Source: Flavobacterium sp. ENC (lineage in GTDB: Bacteria; Bacteroidota; Bacteroidia; Flavobacteriales; Flavobacteriaceae). Taken from it: a DNA stretch of 64,000 nt. The notes under the pieces were generated by a model, which was not told the origin of the DNA, did no database searches, and was given only the letters and a program-made list of their open reading frames with translations. Positions 1-8,566 of the stretch are shown here, in pieces (the stretch's first letter is position 1; each line of letters starts with the position of its first letter). The translations under genes were made by a program, and so were the position numbers. The DNA is taken from the NCBI RefSeq assembly GCF_020991415.1, contig NZ_JAJMOY010000002.1, positions 186,001-250,000 on the forward strand, read 5' to 3'.

Positions 1-1
1 C

Positions 2-472
2 GTTGATGATGCTCCGTTTTATTATGCCACTTACGGTGGGGAATTCGAAGCCAAAGTAAAATTAACCGGAAACTATATTGCCCGTTTTGACCAGATGGGA
101 CTGATGATTCGGGTAGATGAAAAAAACTATATCAAAACCGGAGTTGAATTTGTAGATGGAAAGTTCAATATCAGTACCGTGGTAACGCATGACAAAAGCG
201 ACTGGAGCGTCACAACATTAGAAAAAGCACCGCCTTTTGTATGGATAAAAGTAGTGCGACGATTAGATGCAATCGAAGTATTCTTCTCTTACGATGATAA
301 AACCTATATCCTGACCAGAAATGCACCGTTACAGGATAATACGCCTGTTATGGTAGGTTTAATGGCCGCATCTCCGGACGGAAAAGGTTTTGAGGCCAAA
401 TTTGAAAATTTCAAAGTAACGCATTTACCGGATCAGCGCAGAGTAGAATGGCTTAAAAATCACCAGGAATAA
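2..472 (+). CDS. DUF1349 family protein, C-terminal part (5' end outside window)
   Basis: The reading frame is open from the first bases of the window, so only the last 156 or so residues are present. They have the pattern of DUF1349, a concanavalin-like beta-sandwich: alternating beta strands, a QMGLMIRVDEKNYIKTGVEF stretch, a VVTHDKSDWSV segment and a final strand FEAKFENFKVTHL. These domains occur alone or at the C-terminus of carbohydrate-active proteins. The annotated-looking ATG at 95 is internal, because upstream codons (VDDAPFYYATYGGEFEAKVK) continue the same fold. Nothing visible gives a substrate. The gene is followed by a tandem repeat and then an unrelated acyltransferase. Confidence 0.75.
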   Translation, partial: VDDAPFYYATYGGEFEAKVKLTGNYIARFDQMGLMIRVDEKNYIKTGVEFVDGKFNISTVVTHDKSDWSVTTLEKAPPFVWIKVVRRLDAIEVFFSYDDKTYILTRNAPLQDNTPVMVGLMAASPDGKGFEAKFENFKVTHLPDQRRVEWLKNHQE

Positions 473-568
473 TTAGATAATAGACAATTAGATAATTAGA
501 CAATTAGATAGTTAGACAATTAGATAGTTAGACAATTAGATAATTAAGACAATTAGATAATTATCTGG
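471..568. repeat. AATTAGAT/AATTAGAC tandem repeat
   Basis: An AT-rich run built from an 8-9 bp unit alternating between AATTAGATA and GTTAGACA, with about ten imperfect copies. It lies directly after the stop of the DUF1349 gene. The units are too short and have no spacers, so it is not a CRISPR array. It looks like slippage-generated intergenic satellite. Confidence 0.85.
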
Positions 569-687
569 ATTTAACACAAAGCTCTGCAGAGTGGTATGCA
601 TTTTTCATTGCGATCTTCGCGTAAAACCTTGCGAACTTTGCGGTTAAAAATCCGCTAACAATTAAGAACTAACCATTAACCATTTTT

Positions 688-1827
688 ATGAGTTCAATTT
701 CATCAGCTATAAAACCAAAAAAACATTATGAAATTCTGGATGGTTTGCGTGGGGTAGCAGCGATTTTAGTTGTTGCTTTTCACATTTTCGAAGCTTTCTC
801 GGGAGGAAACCGTTTTGTGCAAATTATCAATCACGGCTATCTGGCTGTGGATTTCTTTTTTCTCTTATCCGGATTTGTTGTCGCTTATGCGTATGATGAC
901 CGTTGGGGGAAAATGACCCAATGGGAATTTTACAAACGAAGGTTAATCCGTTTACAGCCCATGGTAATTATGGGAATGATCATTGGAGCACTCTTTTATT
1001 ATTTTCAGGCTTCGGATATTTTATTTCCGATGATTGCCGGAATGGAAGTTTGGAAAGTGATCCTAACCATGATTATTGGCTTTACGTTACTTCCGGTTCC
1101 GCCGTCAATGGAAATCAGGGGCTGGGGAGAAATGCATCCTTTAAATGGTCCGGCCTGGTCACTTTTTTTTGAATATATCGCTAATATTCTGTACGCGCTG
1201 ATTTTTCGCAAATTTTCAAATAAAGTGCTTTCTGTATTTGTTTTACTATTTGCAGGAATGGTAATTAATTACACCGTTTTTGGGCCAAAAGGGGATGTCA
1301 TCGGCGGCTGGTCCTTAAACCTGGAACAAATGAATGTTGGTTTTACCCGTCTGTTATATCCGTTTTTTGCCGGAATATTACTTTCCCGTCTGGGGAAACT
1401 TATCCATATAAAAGGCGCTTTTTGGATCTGCAGTTTAATGATCACGGTCATTCTGGCCCTGCCAAGATTTGGAGATGAAAGCAGTTTATGGATGAACGGT
1501 ATCTACGAATCCCTTTGTATTATTGTATTGTTTCCTTTAATTGTTTCTATTGGGGCAGGAGGAAAAATAAAAAATCCATTCTCCTTAAAAATCTGTAAAG
1601 TTTTAGGTGATATTTCTTATCCGATTTACATTACCCATTATCCGCTTATTTACTGGTATACTGCCTGGGTGGTAGACAATAAAGTTTCGATACAGGATGG
1701 ATATTTGTTAGGAATCGGGGTTTTGATTGCCAGTATCATAATAGCTTATTTATGTTTGAAATTATACGATGAACCGGTTCGGAACTGGCTTCAGAAAAGG
1801 TTTCAGAAAAGGCTCAAAGAGGCATAG
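688..1827 (+). CDS. acyltransferase 3 family membrane protein (OafA/YrhL type)
   Basis: A 379-residue integral membrane protein with about ten hydrophobic segments. The N-terminus carries the family signature: DGLRGVAAILVVAFH, with the catalytic-type His at about residue 32, then a second helix AVDFFFLLSGFVV. The length is normal for the short form without a C-terminal SGNH domain. Members transfer O-acyl groups to surface sugars, lipids or antibiotics from the cytoplasmic side; the acceptor here cannot be read. The gene stands alone, with a spacer before it and a hairpin after it. The start ATG is supported by the immediate onset of the signature. Confidence 0.88.
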   Translation: MSSISSAIKPKKHYEILDGLRGVAAILVVAFHIFEAFSGGNRFVQIINHGYLAVDFFFLLSGFVVAYAYDDRWGKMTQWEFYKRRLIRLQPMVIMGMIIGALFYYFQASDILFPMIAGMEVWKVILTMIIGFTLLPVPPSMEIRGWGEMHPLNGPAWSLFFEYIANILYALIFRKFSNKVLSVFVLLFAGMVINYTVFGPKGDVIGGWSLNLEQMNVGFTRLLYPFFAGILLSRLGKLIHIKGAFWICSLMITVILALPRFGDESSLWMNGIYESLCIIVLFPLIVSIGAGGKIKNPFSLKICKVLGDISYPIYITHYPLIYWYTAWVVDNKVSIQDGYLLGIGVLIASIIIAYLCLKLYDEPVRNWLQKRFQKRLKEA

Positions 1828-1829
1828 GT

Positions 1830-1900
1830 TCAGAGGTACAAAGGTTACAAAGGTTACAAAGGTACAAAGGTGCAGAGGGGCAAAGGGAAAACCTTTGTCA
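1830..1900. repeat. ACAAAGGTT short tandem repeat
   Basis: Just after the acyltransferase stop, the unit (T)ACAAAGGT(T) is repeated about five times and degrades into GCAGAGGGGCAAAGGG. It then partly inverts as ACCTTTGTCACTTTGCACC, so the RNA can fold back on itself. No coding sequence is supported here. Confidence 0.7.
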
Positions 1901-1920
1901 CTTTGCACCTTAATAAAACT

Positions 1921-1960
1921 AAAAAAAGGGATGAAACTTTTAAAGTTTCATCCCTTTTGT
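1921..1960 (+). terminator. hairpin terminator after the acyltransferase
   Basis: GGGATGAAACTTT and its complement form a near-perfect 13-bp stem with a minimal loop. A precedes it and TTTTGT follows it. It can serve the plus-strand acyltransferase, and the flanking A tract allows minus-strand use too. Confidence 0.7.
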
Positions 1961-2170
1961 ATTAAGTTCAATCCGGCAAAACCTTAGCCCCTCTGTACCT
2001 TTTTTAGTGAATTCAATCCAGAGAAAACCTTAGCCCCTCTGAACCTTTGCATCTCTGTACCTTTTTTAGTGAATTCAATCCAGAGAAAGCCTTAGCCTCT
2101 CTGTACCTTTTTTAGTGAATTCAATCCAGAGAAAACCTTAGCCCCTCTGAACCTCTGTACCTTAGAACCT
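1961..2170. repeat. three-and-a-half copies of a roughly 50-bp repeat
   Basis: The unit reads CTCTGTACCTTTTTTAGTGA then ATTCAATCCAGAGAAAACCTTAGCC. Full copies start near 1991, 2053 and 2099. A partial copy covers about 1963-1990, and a decayed tail (CCTCTGAACCTCTGTACCTT) ends near 2165. Copies differ by a few substitutions and one 12-bp insertion. With the preceding repeats this fills the 356-bp space between two converging genes; no gene is seen. Confidence 0.85.
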
Positions 2171-2183
2171 TTTAAAAAAAAAC

Positions 2184-3290
2184 TTATTCTAAAACCAATG
2201 CTCCCAAAGCTTCTTTGCTGAAACCTTTCAGTTCATCCGTTTTACCGGCTTTGATTTTGGCAACCCAGTTCGGATCCGATAAAAGAGGTCTTCCTACGGC
2301 CACTAAATCAAAATCACCTCTGTCGAAACGTCTGTTTAATTCTTCAAGAGAAGTAGGCTGAGAACTTTCTCCTGCAAAAGCACCGAAGAAATCTCCCGAA
2401 AGACCAACAGAACCTACCGTAATGGTTGGTGCTCCTGTAACTTTTTTAGCCCAGCCTGCAAAATTCAGATCAGAATCTTCGAATTCCGGTTCCCAGAAAC
2501 GACGTTGTGAACAGTGTAAAATATCAACACCGGCATCCACAAGAGGCGTAAGCCATGCTTCTAATTCTGTTGGATTTTTAGCCAGTTTATAATTGTAATC
2601 AGAAGGTTTGAATTGAGAAAAACGCATGATAACAGCAAAATCGTTTCCGACTTGTTTTCTGATTTCCTTCACCACTTCAATAGCAAAACGATTGCGTTCT
2701 GGTAATGTTTTTCCTCCATAAATATCCTCACGCAAATTGGTTTCAGCCCTAAAGAACTGGTCAATCAAATATCCGTGTGCACCGTGGATTTCGATCGTAT
2801 CAAAACCTAATCTTTTGGCATCAGCGGCCGCTTTTCCAAAAGCAAGAATCGTATCTTCAATATCTTTTTCAGACATGCTGATACCGTTTCTGAAATCAGG
2901 CCGGTTTAGTCCGGAAGGGCCTTCAAAAGGAACCGGAGGAACCCATCCGGAATGGTGGTTGTCCATAATTCCCATATGCCAGATCTGAGGCCCCATTGAA
3001 CCTCCGGCAGCGTGAACTTTATCAATTACGTTTTTCCATCCTTTTAAGGATTCATCTCCATAAAAATGAGGAACATTAGCATCGTTTGATGACGAAGGCC
3101 TGCCAATTACAGTTCCTTCAGATAAGATTAAACCAACTTCACCTTCAGCTCTTTTTTCATAGTAAGCCGCTACTTCATCAGTTGGAACTCCGTTTGGAGA
3201 AAAAGAGCGCGTCATTGGCGCCATTACGATTCGGTTTTTTAAATTTAACGTTTTTAAGTTAAATGGCGAAAACAGGTTGTTTGTACTCAT
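2184..3290 (-). CDS. NADH:flavin oxidoreductase, Old Yellow Enzyme family
   Basis: A 368-residue FMN-dependent TIM-barrel ene-reductase of the Old Yellow Enzyme family, which uses NAD(P)H to reduce activated C=C bonds of enones, quinones or nitro compounds. Visible marks are the N-terminal strand NRIVMAPMTRSF, the substrate-binding His pair at about 169 and 172 in EIHGAHGYL, the QFF.AETN.R.D.YGG block, and the C-terminal phosphate loop AVGRPLLSDPNW. It begins 6 nt after the stop of an ArsR regulator on the same strand, so the two form an operon. That suggests expression controlled by an electrophile or metal sensed by the regulator. Its physiological substrate is unknown. Confidence 0.93.
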   Translation of the reverse strand: MSTNNLFSPFNLKTLNLKNRIVMAPMTRSFSPNGVPTDEVAAYYEKRAEGEVGLILSEGTVIGRPSSSNDANVPHFYGDESLKGWKNVIDKVHAAGGSMGPQIWHMGIMDNHHSGWVPPVPFEGPSGLNRPDFRNGISMSEKDIEDTILAFGKAAADAKRLGFDTIEIHGAHGYLIDQFFRAETNLREDIYGGKTLPERNRFAIEVVKEIRKQVGNDFAVIMRFSQFKPSDYNYKLAKNPTELEAWLTPLVDAGVDILHCSQRRFWEPEFEDSDLNFAGWAKKVTGAPTITVGSVGLSGDFFGAFAGESSQPTSLEELNRRFDRGDFDLVAVGRPLLSDPNWVAKIKAGKTDELKGFSKEALGALVLE

Positions 3291-3296
3291 AGTAAT

Positions 3297-3599
3297 TTAC
3301 AAATTAGATTGAATTAATTTACTGAGTGCTTCAAAGGCACCTTCGTTGCGTTTATAGTAAGTCCATTGTCCAACGCGTTTGGCTTCTATGAACCCGGCGC
3401 GCTGTAAAATAGACAGGTATTCTGAAACTGTGGACTGTGTTAAGCCGGCTTTGGCCTGAATTTGACCCACGCAGACCCCGTGTTCAAATCCGGCATGTTG
3501 TAACTGATCCGGAAAGTTTATTTCAGGTTCTTTCAGCCATTCCAGCATTTGCAATCTGGACTTGTTAGATAATGCTTTAAAGATTTCTATATTTTCCAT
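3297..3599 (-). CDS. ArsR family winged-helix repressor
   Basis: A 100-residue winged helix-turn-helix protein. It has the ArsR opening IFKALSNKSRLQMLEWL and the recognition helix TQSTVSEYLSILQRAGF, followed by a wing ending TYYKRN. Only Cys in VCVGQ is present in the usual metal region, so classical metal sensing is not evident; it may respond to an organic or redox signal. It is the first gene of a two-gene operon with an Old Yellow Enzyme. The family usually autorepresses, so its operator should lie in the short region around 3600-3650. Confidence 0.9.
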   Translation of the reverse strand: MENIEIFKALSNKSRLQMLEWLKEPEINFPDQLQHAGFEHGVCVGQIQAKAGLTQSTVSEYLSILQRAGFIEAKRVGQWTYYKRNEGAFEALSKLIQSNL

Positions 3600-3881
3600 G
3601 GTGCAAATATATCGACTTTTCCCGATATACCAATTTAAAGAAAAATATTTAGCATAATTTTAAGATAGGGGAATTGATTAACGAAATATTGAAAGAAGTA
3701 TTTATATTTGTTTACGATTGATTTCTCAAATTGGCAAAATTGTTTTTTATTTGTTTCCCGCAGATGACGCAGATTTAAAAGGATTTTTTTAAATCTTTTA
3801 ATCTTTAATCTTTGGCTTCAATACAAAACTTTGCGACTTTGCGAGATTCAAAAAGCCCCAATAAAATAAACTTAATTACCT

Positions 3882-4376
3882 ATGAAAAAAATCTACTTTG
3901 TTCTGGCTTTTACATTTTTTAACTTACTGAGCAGCAACGCTCAGGTCATTGGAGTTGAAGTAGGAGATATTGCTCCTGAAATCGATCTTCCCGATACAAA
4001 AGGAACCAATGTTGTACTTTCTTCTTTTAGAGGAGAATTAGTTTTGGTTGATTTTTGGGCATCCTGGTGCGGACCCTGCACCAAAGAACATCCGGAGCTG
4101 ATTAAACTGTACAATGCTTATCCGGATAAATTTGCAATTTACAGTGTTTCTATGGATACCAAAAAACCGCTTTGGTTGGGTGCAATTGCGAAACAAAAAC
4201 TTCCATGGACGCAGGTTAGTGATCTGAAATACTGGAAATCTCCGGTCGTTGCGGACTACATGCTTCAGTCGGTACCCTTAAATTTTTTAATAGATAAAAA
4301 CGGAATTATCCTGGCCAAAAATATTCACGGAAATGCCCTGAATGAAATGGTCACGAGTGTATTAGAACAAAAGTAA
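3882..4376 (+). CDS. secreted TlpA-like thioredoxin-fold protein
   Basis: 164 residues with a Sec signal peptide (MKKIYFVLAFTFFNLLSSNA) and a thioredoxin fold of the TlpA/ResA redoxin type. The active site is WCGPC with Cys 63 and 66, followed by the cis-proline region SVPLNFLIDKNG. Such proteins reduce disulfides outside the inner membrane, for example in cytochrome c maturation or general envelope redox control. The downstream gene starts 18 nt later on the same strand, so they may be co-transcribed. A repeat of the CTTTGCGACTTTGCG type lies in the upstream spacer. Confidence 0.9.
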   Translation: MKKIYFVLAFTFFNLLSSNAQVIGVEVGDIAPEIDLPDTKGTNVVLSSFRGELVLVDFWASWCGPCTKEHPELIKLYNAYPDKFAIYSVSMDTKKPLWLGAIAKQKLPWTQVSDLKYWKSPVVADYMLQSVPLNFLIDKNGIILAKNIHGNALNEMVTSVLEQK

Positions 4377-4394
4377 AAGCAAACGTAAAGTCCA

Positions 4395-4871
4395 ATGGAA
4401 TCAAAACTTAGTTTAGCTGAATTCCGCGCAAGATTACAGCATAATACAGAGATTGGTTCTCTAAAAGCAACATTGGGACAGGTGAGAGTATTCCCTGTAT
4501 CGGGTGCTGTTAAACCATTTTATGGACTTTTTGATGATAAAAGTTTTCACCTGACGACCAATTCAATATCGTCGTCGACACCTTTTAGCATAAAAGGAAA
4601 ATACAAGAACATCAATAATACACTTAAAGTGGATTACGTTGTTGAACTCAACAATAAATTTCAGTTGCTTTGGTCAAGATATTTTCCGATCGTGCTTATA
4701 CTGGCCATTACTATTTTTTTCCTTTTTTTTGCAAGAGGACTTAGGCGGGCGTCAACAATTGTTAATTTGTTTTTGCTTTTTATGGCTTTCTATTCGAGAT
4801 GGAAGGAAGAGAGAAAAAGAAAAAAATTAGAACAAAAATTTCTCAGGATTTTTGAACTTAAAAAGGACTAG
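4395..4871 (+). CDS. unknown protein with C-terminal transmembrane region
   Basis: 158 residues that I do not recognise. The first 95 residues are polar, with possible beta structure (GQVRVFPVSGAVKPFYGLFDD). Two hydrophobic segments follow at about 97-114 and 122-136, and then a highly basic tail (RWKEERKRKKLEQKF) that would sit in the cytoplasm. It follows the thioredoxin-like gene closely, which suggests a shared transcript, but no functional link can be read. The start is supported by position and by continuous non-repetitive coding. Confidence 0.6.
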   Translation: MESKLSLAEFRARLQHNTEIGSLKATLGQVRVFPVSGAVKPFYGLFDDKSFHLTTNSISSSTPFSIKGKYKNINNTLKVDYVVELNNKFQLLWSRYFPIVLILAITIFFLFFARGLRRASTIVNLFLLFMAFYSRWKEERKRKKLEQKFLRIFELKKD

Positions 4872-5027
4872 TACACATTTTACCATTCGGGGAAATGAAG
4901 AATGTTCAGACAAGCACGGCAAAAAACTTTCTTTGCTTTAGTTTCCTGCAGAGATCCCTCATTTCCGGAATTGACGATAGTTATAGTGGACAAAATCTAC
5001 CAGCCCAAATTTTCAGATTCCAGCCAA

Positions 5028-5082
5028 CTTGAAACCTGAAACCTGAAACTTGAAACTTTGAAACCTGAAACTTTGAAACTGC
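5028..5082. repeat. AAACCTG/AAACTTG short repeat
   Basis: About seven degenerate copies of GAAACCTGAAAC/GAAACTTTGAAAC lie between two converging genes. The unit is the same one that forms the perfect 17-copy array at 11474-11592. Confidence 0.75.
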
Positions 5083-5085
5083 GAC

Positions 5086-5469
5086 TTATTGAGAATCCCC
5101 ATTAACTTTCCTAACGCCTCCAAAACTGGTTTTCATCATTTCCCTAATTTGAAATTGTGTTTTGCTGCGCGTAATATTTTTCCATTCCGTAAAATCAAAT
5201 AAATGAATTTCATTTGCATATGGATTGGTAACGAAGAAAAGCCTTGCAATAGAATACTTATAGGGCTTTATTTCATTAGAAACATGACGATTCGGAACTA
5301 TGATCAGTATGGTTTCCCACTTCAGGAAATCTTTAGGAACATCTTCTCTCTCAGTTAAGCCAAGCGACTCAAAAAAAGCAACGATTTTCTGATCATTAAG
5401 ACTGTCAATCTTCTGGTCGATGCTTTTCAGGGTGCTATGAAGTGTGTTTTCATCTTTAATAACACTCAT
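5086..5469 (-). CDS. hypothetical protein
   Basis: 127 residues with no signal peptide or membrane segment. The N-terminus is helical and polar (ENTLHSTLKSIDQKIDSLNDQ). The middle has a hydrophobic strand followed by RHVSNEIKPYKYSIARLFFV. I cannot assign a family. It is monocistronic on the minus strand, between repeats and a divergent beta-galactosidase. The ATG at 5469 is used because no in-frame alternative is better placed. Confidence 0.55.
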   Translation of the reverse strand: MSVIKDENTLHSTLKSIDQKIDSLNDQKIVAFFESLGLTEREDVPKDFLKWETILIIVPNRHVSNEIKPYKYSIARLFFVTNPYANEIHLFDFTEWKNITRSKTQFQIREMMKTSFGGVRKVNGDSQ

Positions 5470-5687
5470 GATACGTATGGTTTTGTTTATTTTATAAGTA
5501 AAATTAAGTTAAAAGAACAATATTTGGTAAAGAAGGGCCTCTAGAATGATTCTAAATTTTTAAGCCCTAATTTTCAGGAGCAAAAAATATAAAATATTAC
5601 ATTTTGATGAAATACTATTATCTTAATCGGTTTAAAAACAATATTTTTATCGCTGTTTGCAAAACAATTCGCTTAACTACTCTATTT

Positions 5688-8522
5688 ATGAAAACTATTT
5701 CTCCTCAGGGAATTCTTTTATACGTCATTTTTTTAAGCTTTTTTAATTCTTTTGGGCAAAACAAACCGGAGAGGAATTTGATTTTAATCGACAAAGACTG
5801 GCGTTTTTCCTTTGGACATTTGTCCGACACAGAAAAGGATTTCGGACATGCGACGGGCTATTTTTCCTATCTAGCAAAAACAGGATTTGGCGACGGACCG
5901 GCTGCACCGGGCTTTGATGACCGCGCCTGGAGAAAATTAGACCTGCCGCACGATTGGGTAGTGGAACAGCCTTTTAGTGAAAAAGCGAGTTTTAGCCACG
6001 GATTTAAAGCAGCCGGAAAAGGTTTTCCTGAAAAAAGTATTGGCTGGTACCGAAAAAAAATCGAAATCCCGCAATCCGATCTCGGACGGATTATTTCCTT
6101 AAAATTTGATGGTGTTTTCAGGAATTCCAAAGTTTGGTTCAATGGGCATTTCCTTGGAACGGAAGAAAGCGGGTATAACGGTTTTGAATATGATGTTACA
6201 GCCTACATTAATTACGGAGGCGAAAACACAATTGTCGTCCGTGCCGATGCATCGATGGAGGAAGGATGGTTTTACGAAGGTGCCGGAATTTACAGGCATG
6301 TTTACCTTCAAAAAACAAATCCGCTGCATGTCATCCAAAATGGAACGTATGTCAGCTCTGAAATCAAAAATGATACGGCAGAAGTCACGGCGGAAGTGAC
6401 CATTGAAAACAAAGGAAATTATAAAGGGCCGCTTGAAATCGTACAAAATATCGTTGATGCATCCGGAAATCAGATCGCAACGGTTTCTGAAAATGCGACG
6501 GCACCTGATTTTTATAAAACAGCAAAATATACTTCAAAAGTAACAGTAAAAAATCCGTTGTTATGGGATATTGATTCGCCTAATTTGTATCGTTTGGTGA
6601 CGCAGATCCGGCAAGGCGATAACATTCTGGATCAGTATGAGACTTCTTTCGGAATAAGAACAATTCGGTTTGATGCCGAAAAAGGTTTCTTTCTGAATGG
6701 CAAAAACATAAAACTTCAGGGCACCAATAATCATCAGGATCACGCAGGTTTAGGAACCGCGCTGCCGGATGAATTGCAATATTTCCGAATTCAGAAACTT
6801 AAGGAAATGGGTTCAAACGCCTATCGCTGTTCGCATAATCCGCCTACTCCCGAATTGCTGGAGGCCTGTGATAAACTGGGAATGCTGGTCATTGATGAAA
6901 CTCGCCTGATGGGAATTAACGAGTATCACCTGAACGATCTGAAAAGAATGATAGAACGGGACCGAAACCATCCGAGTATTTTTTGTTGGTCGGTTGGAAA
7001 TGAAGAGTGGAATATTGAAGGAAACATTACAGGTGAACGTATAACCAACGTCATGCAGGGCTTTTCGAAAAGTATTGATCCCACAAGACCTGTAACGGTT
7101 GCAATCAGCAGCGGTTTTAAAAGCGGAATTTCATCGGTTGTTGAAATTATGGGGTACAACTACCTTGGAAACGGGGACATTGACGCACACCACAATGAAT
7201 TTAAACAACAGCCCGGAATGGGAACGGAGGAAGGTTCTACTTTTGCTACACGCGGTGTTTATTTTACAGATGATGCCAAACATTATCAGAGTGCGTATGA
7301 CAAAAAGCCACGCCCGTCTTTTTACAGTATTGAAGAAGGCTGGAAGTTTTATGCGGAACGTCCTTATCTGGCCGGAATGTTTATCTGGACCGGTTTCGAT
7401 TATCGTGGAGAACCAACTCCGTACGGATGGCCTTCGGTGACTTCTTACTTCGGAATGATGGATGTTTGCGGCTTTCCGAAAGACAATGTGTATTATCTTA
7501 AATCCTGGTGGGGAAAAGATCCTGTTTTGCACCTTTTGCCACATTGGAACTGGGCTGGGAGAGAAGGAAAGGAAATCGATGTCTGGGCCTATTCTAATTG
7601 CGATGAAGTCGAACTTTTTCTAAACAAAAAAAGCCTTGGAAAGAAAAAAATGGAACGTCTGGGGCACTTAGAATGGAAAGTCAAATACCAGGCAGGAACT
7701 TTGGAAGCAATCGGATATAAAGACGGCAAAAAAATATTGTCTGATGTTCAGAAAACAACAGAAATAGAAGAAAATATCAAGCTGACTGCCGATAAGCAAA
7801 TTCTTCCTCATACCGACATAACGGTTGTGACGGTAGAGCTGACAGACAAAAAAGGACTTCATGTTCCGAATGCCAGTGATGAAATTAAGTTTGACGTAAA
7901 AGGAGGAAAAATTATTGGAACAGGGAATGGTAATCCGACATCACTGGAGAAAGATAAATTCCTGGATGAAATTACACTGGTTCCGATCACTAATTTTCAG
8001 GAAAGAAAAGCAACAACAGGGGATGCCTCGACACCATTATCAGCCAACACGGAGGAAGGCTGGAAAGAAGCCTTTAAAGACAGGGATTATAAAAATCAGG
8101 CACCATCTTATGCGTACCGCGGCCAGTTTGACCTGAAGAATAATGCATTAACGAATATCGTTAGTTTCTTTTATAAAAAAATCGGACTCGAGACAACCAT
8201 TTTTGTCAATGGAACCAGAGTTCCGGCAAGCGCGGAAGATCCGGATAAATATATTTTAAATTCCGGTATTTTAAGAGAGGGAAAAAATACGATTCACATA
8301 GTGGCTAAGCCCCTTCAAAAATTAAAAGAATGGGATGTGATGAATACAGATCCGGGAATAATTCAAATCATCACGCCATCGGAACCCTGGAGGCGAAAAC
8401 TTTTTAACGGATATGCACAACTGATCGTTCAGTCTGACGGCAGCGGAAATGATGTAGTGATTTCAGCCTCCGCCAAGCGTCTAAAGACAGGAGTTTTAAC
8501 GATCAGTCCAGGCAAAAAATAA
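5688..8522 (+). CDS. glycoside hydrolase family 2 beta-galactosidase-like enzyme, secreted
   Basis: About 944 residues from the ATG at 5688. An in-frame ATG at 5604 adds 28 residues, but only the later start puts a normal signal peptide (MKTISPQGILLYVIFLSFFN...FGQ) at the N-terminus. GH2 architecture follows: a jelly-roll sugar-binding domain (WRKLDLPHDWVVEQPF, a GxYRHVYL segment), an immunoglobulin-like domain, then the TIM barrel. The barrel has the family motifs RCSHNPPTPELLEACDKLGM and VGNEEW, whose Glu at about 439 is the acid/base. The C-terminus has further beta-sandwich domains of the type seen in long Bacteroidetes GH2 enzymes. Cleavage of beta-galactosides or a related beta-linkage in the periplasm is likely. 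No SusC/D pair is adjacent. Confidence 0.87.
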   Translation: MKTISPQGILLYVIFLSFFNSFGQNKPERNLILIDKDWRFSFGHLSDTEKDFGHATGYFSYLAKTGFGDGPAAPGFDDRAWRKLDLPHDWVVEQPFSEKASFSHGFKAAGKGFPEKSIGWYRKKIEIPQSDLGRIISLKFDGVFRNSKVWFNGHFLGTEESGYNGFEYDVTAYINYGGENTIVVRADASMEEGWFYEGAGIYRHVYLQKTNPLHVIQNGTYVSSEIKNDTAEVTAEVTIENKGNYKGPLEIVQNIVDASGNQIATVSENATAPDFYKTAKYTSKVTVKNPLLWDIDSPNLYRLVTQIRQGDNILDQYETSFGIRTIRFDAEKGFFLNGKNIKLQGTNNHQDHAGLGTALPDELQYFRIQKLKEMGSNAYRCSHNPPTPELLEACDKLGMLVIDETRLMGINEYHLNDLKRMIERDRNHPSIFCWSVGNEEWNIEGNITGERITNVMQGFSKSIDPTRPVTVAISSGFKSGISSVVEIMGYNYLGNGDIDAHHNEFKQQPGMGTEEGSTFATRGVYFTDDAKHYQSAYDKKPRPSFYSIEEGWKFYAERPYLAGMFIWTGFDYRGEPTPYGWPSVTSYFGMMDVCGFPKDNVYYLKSWWGKDPVLHLLPHWNWAGREGKEIDVWAYSNCDEVELFLNKKSLGKKKMERLGHLEWKVKYQAGTLEAIGYKDGKKILSDVQKTTEIEENIKLTADKQILPHTDITVVTVELTDKKGLHVPNASDEIKFDVKGGKIIGTGNGNPTSLEKDKFLDEITLVPITNFQERKATTGDASTPLSANTEEGWKEAFKDRDYKNQAPSYAYRGQFDLKNNALTNIVSFFYKKIGLETTIFVNGTRVPASAEDPDKYILNSGILREGKNTIHIVAKPLQKLKEWDVMNTDPGIIQIITPSEPWRRKLFNGYAQLIVQSDGSGNDVVISASAKRLKTGVLTISPGKK

Positions 8523-8527
8523 GTTGC

Positions 8528-8565
8528 AAAAGAGCAGCACGATTTAATTCTGTTGCTCTTTTTTA
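8528..8565. terminator. bidirectional terminator between converging genes
   Basis: AAAAGAGCAGCA pairs with TGTTGCTCTTTT (12 bp, one G-T wobble) around an 11-nt loop, with a T tract on the right and an A tract on the left. It separates the plus-strand GH2 gene from the minus-strand transporter. Confidence 0.75.
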
Positions 8566-8566
8566 G

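Noticed and set aside
471..568. Possible CRISPR or origin iterons at the first spacer
   Set aside because: Short slippage-type AT repeats with no spacers; there is no replication gene nearby.
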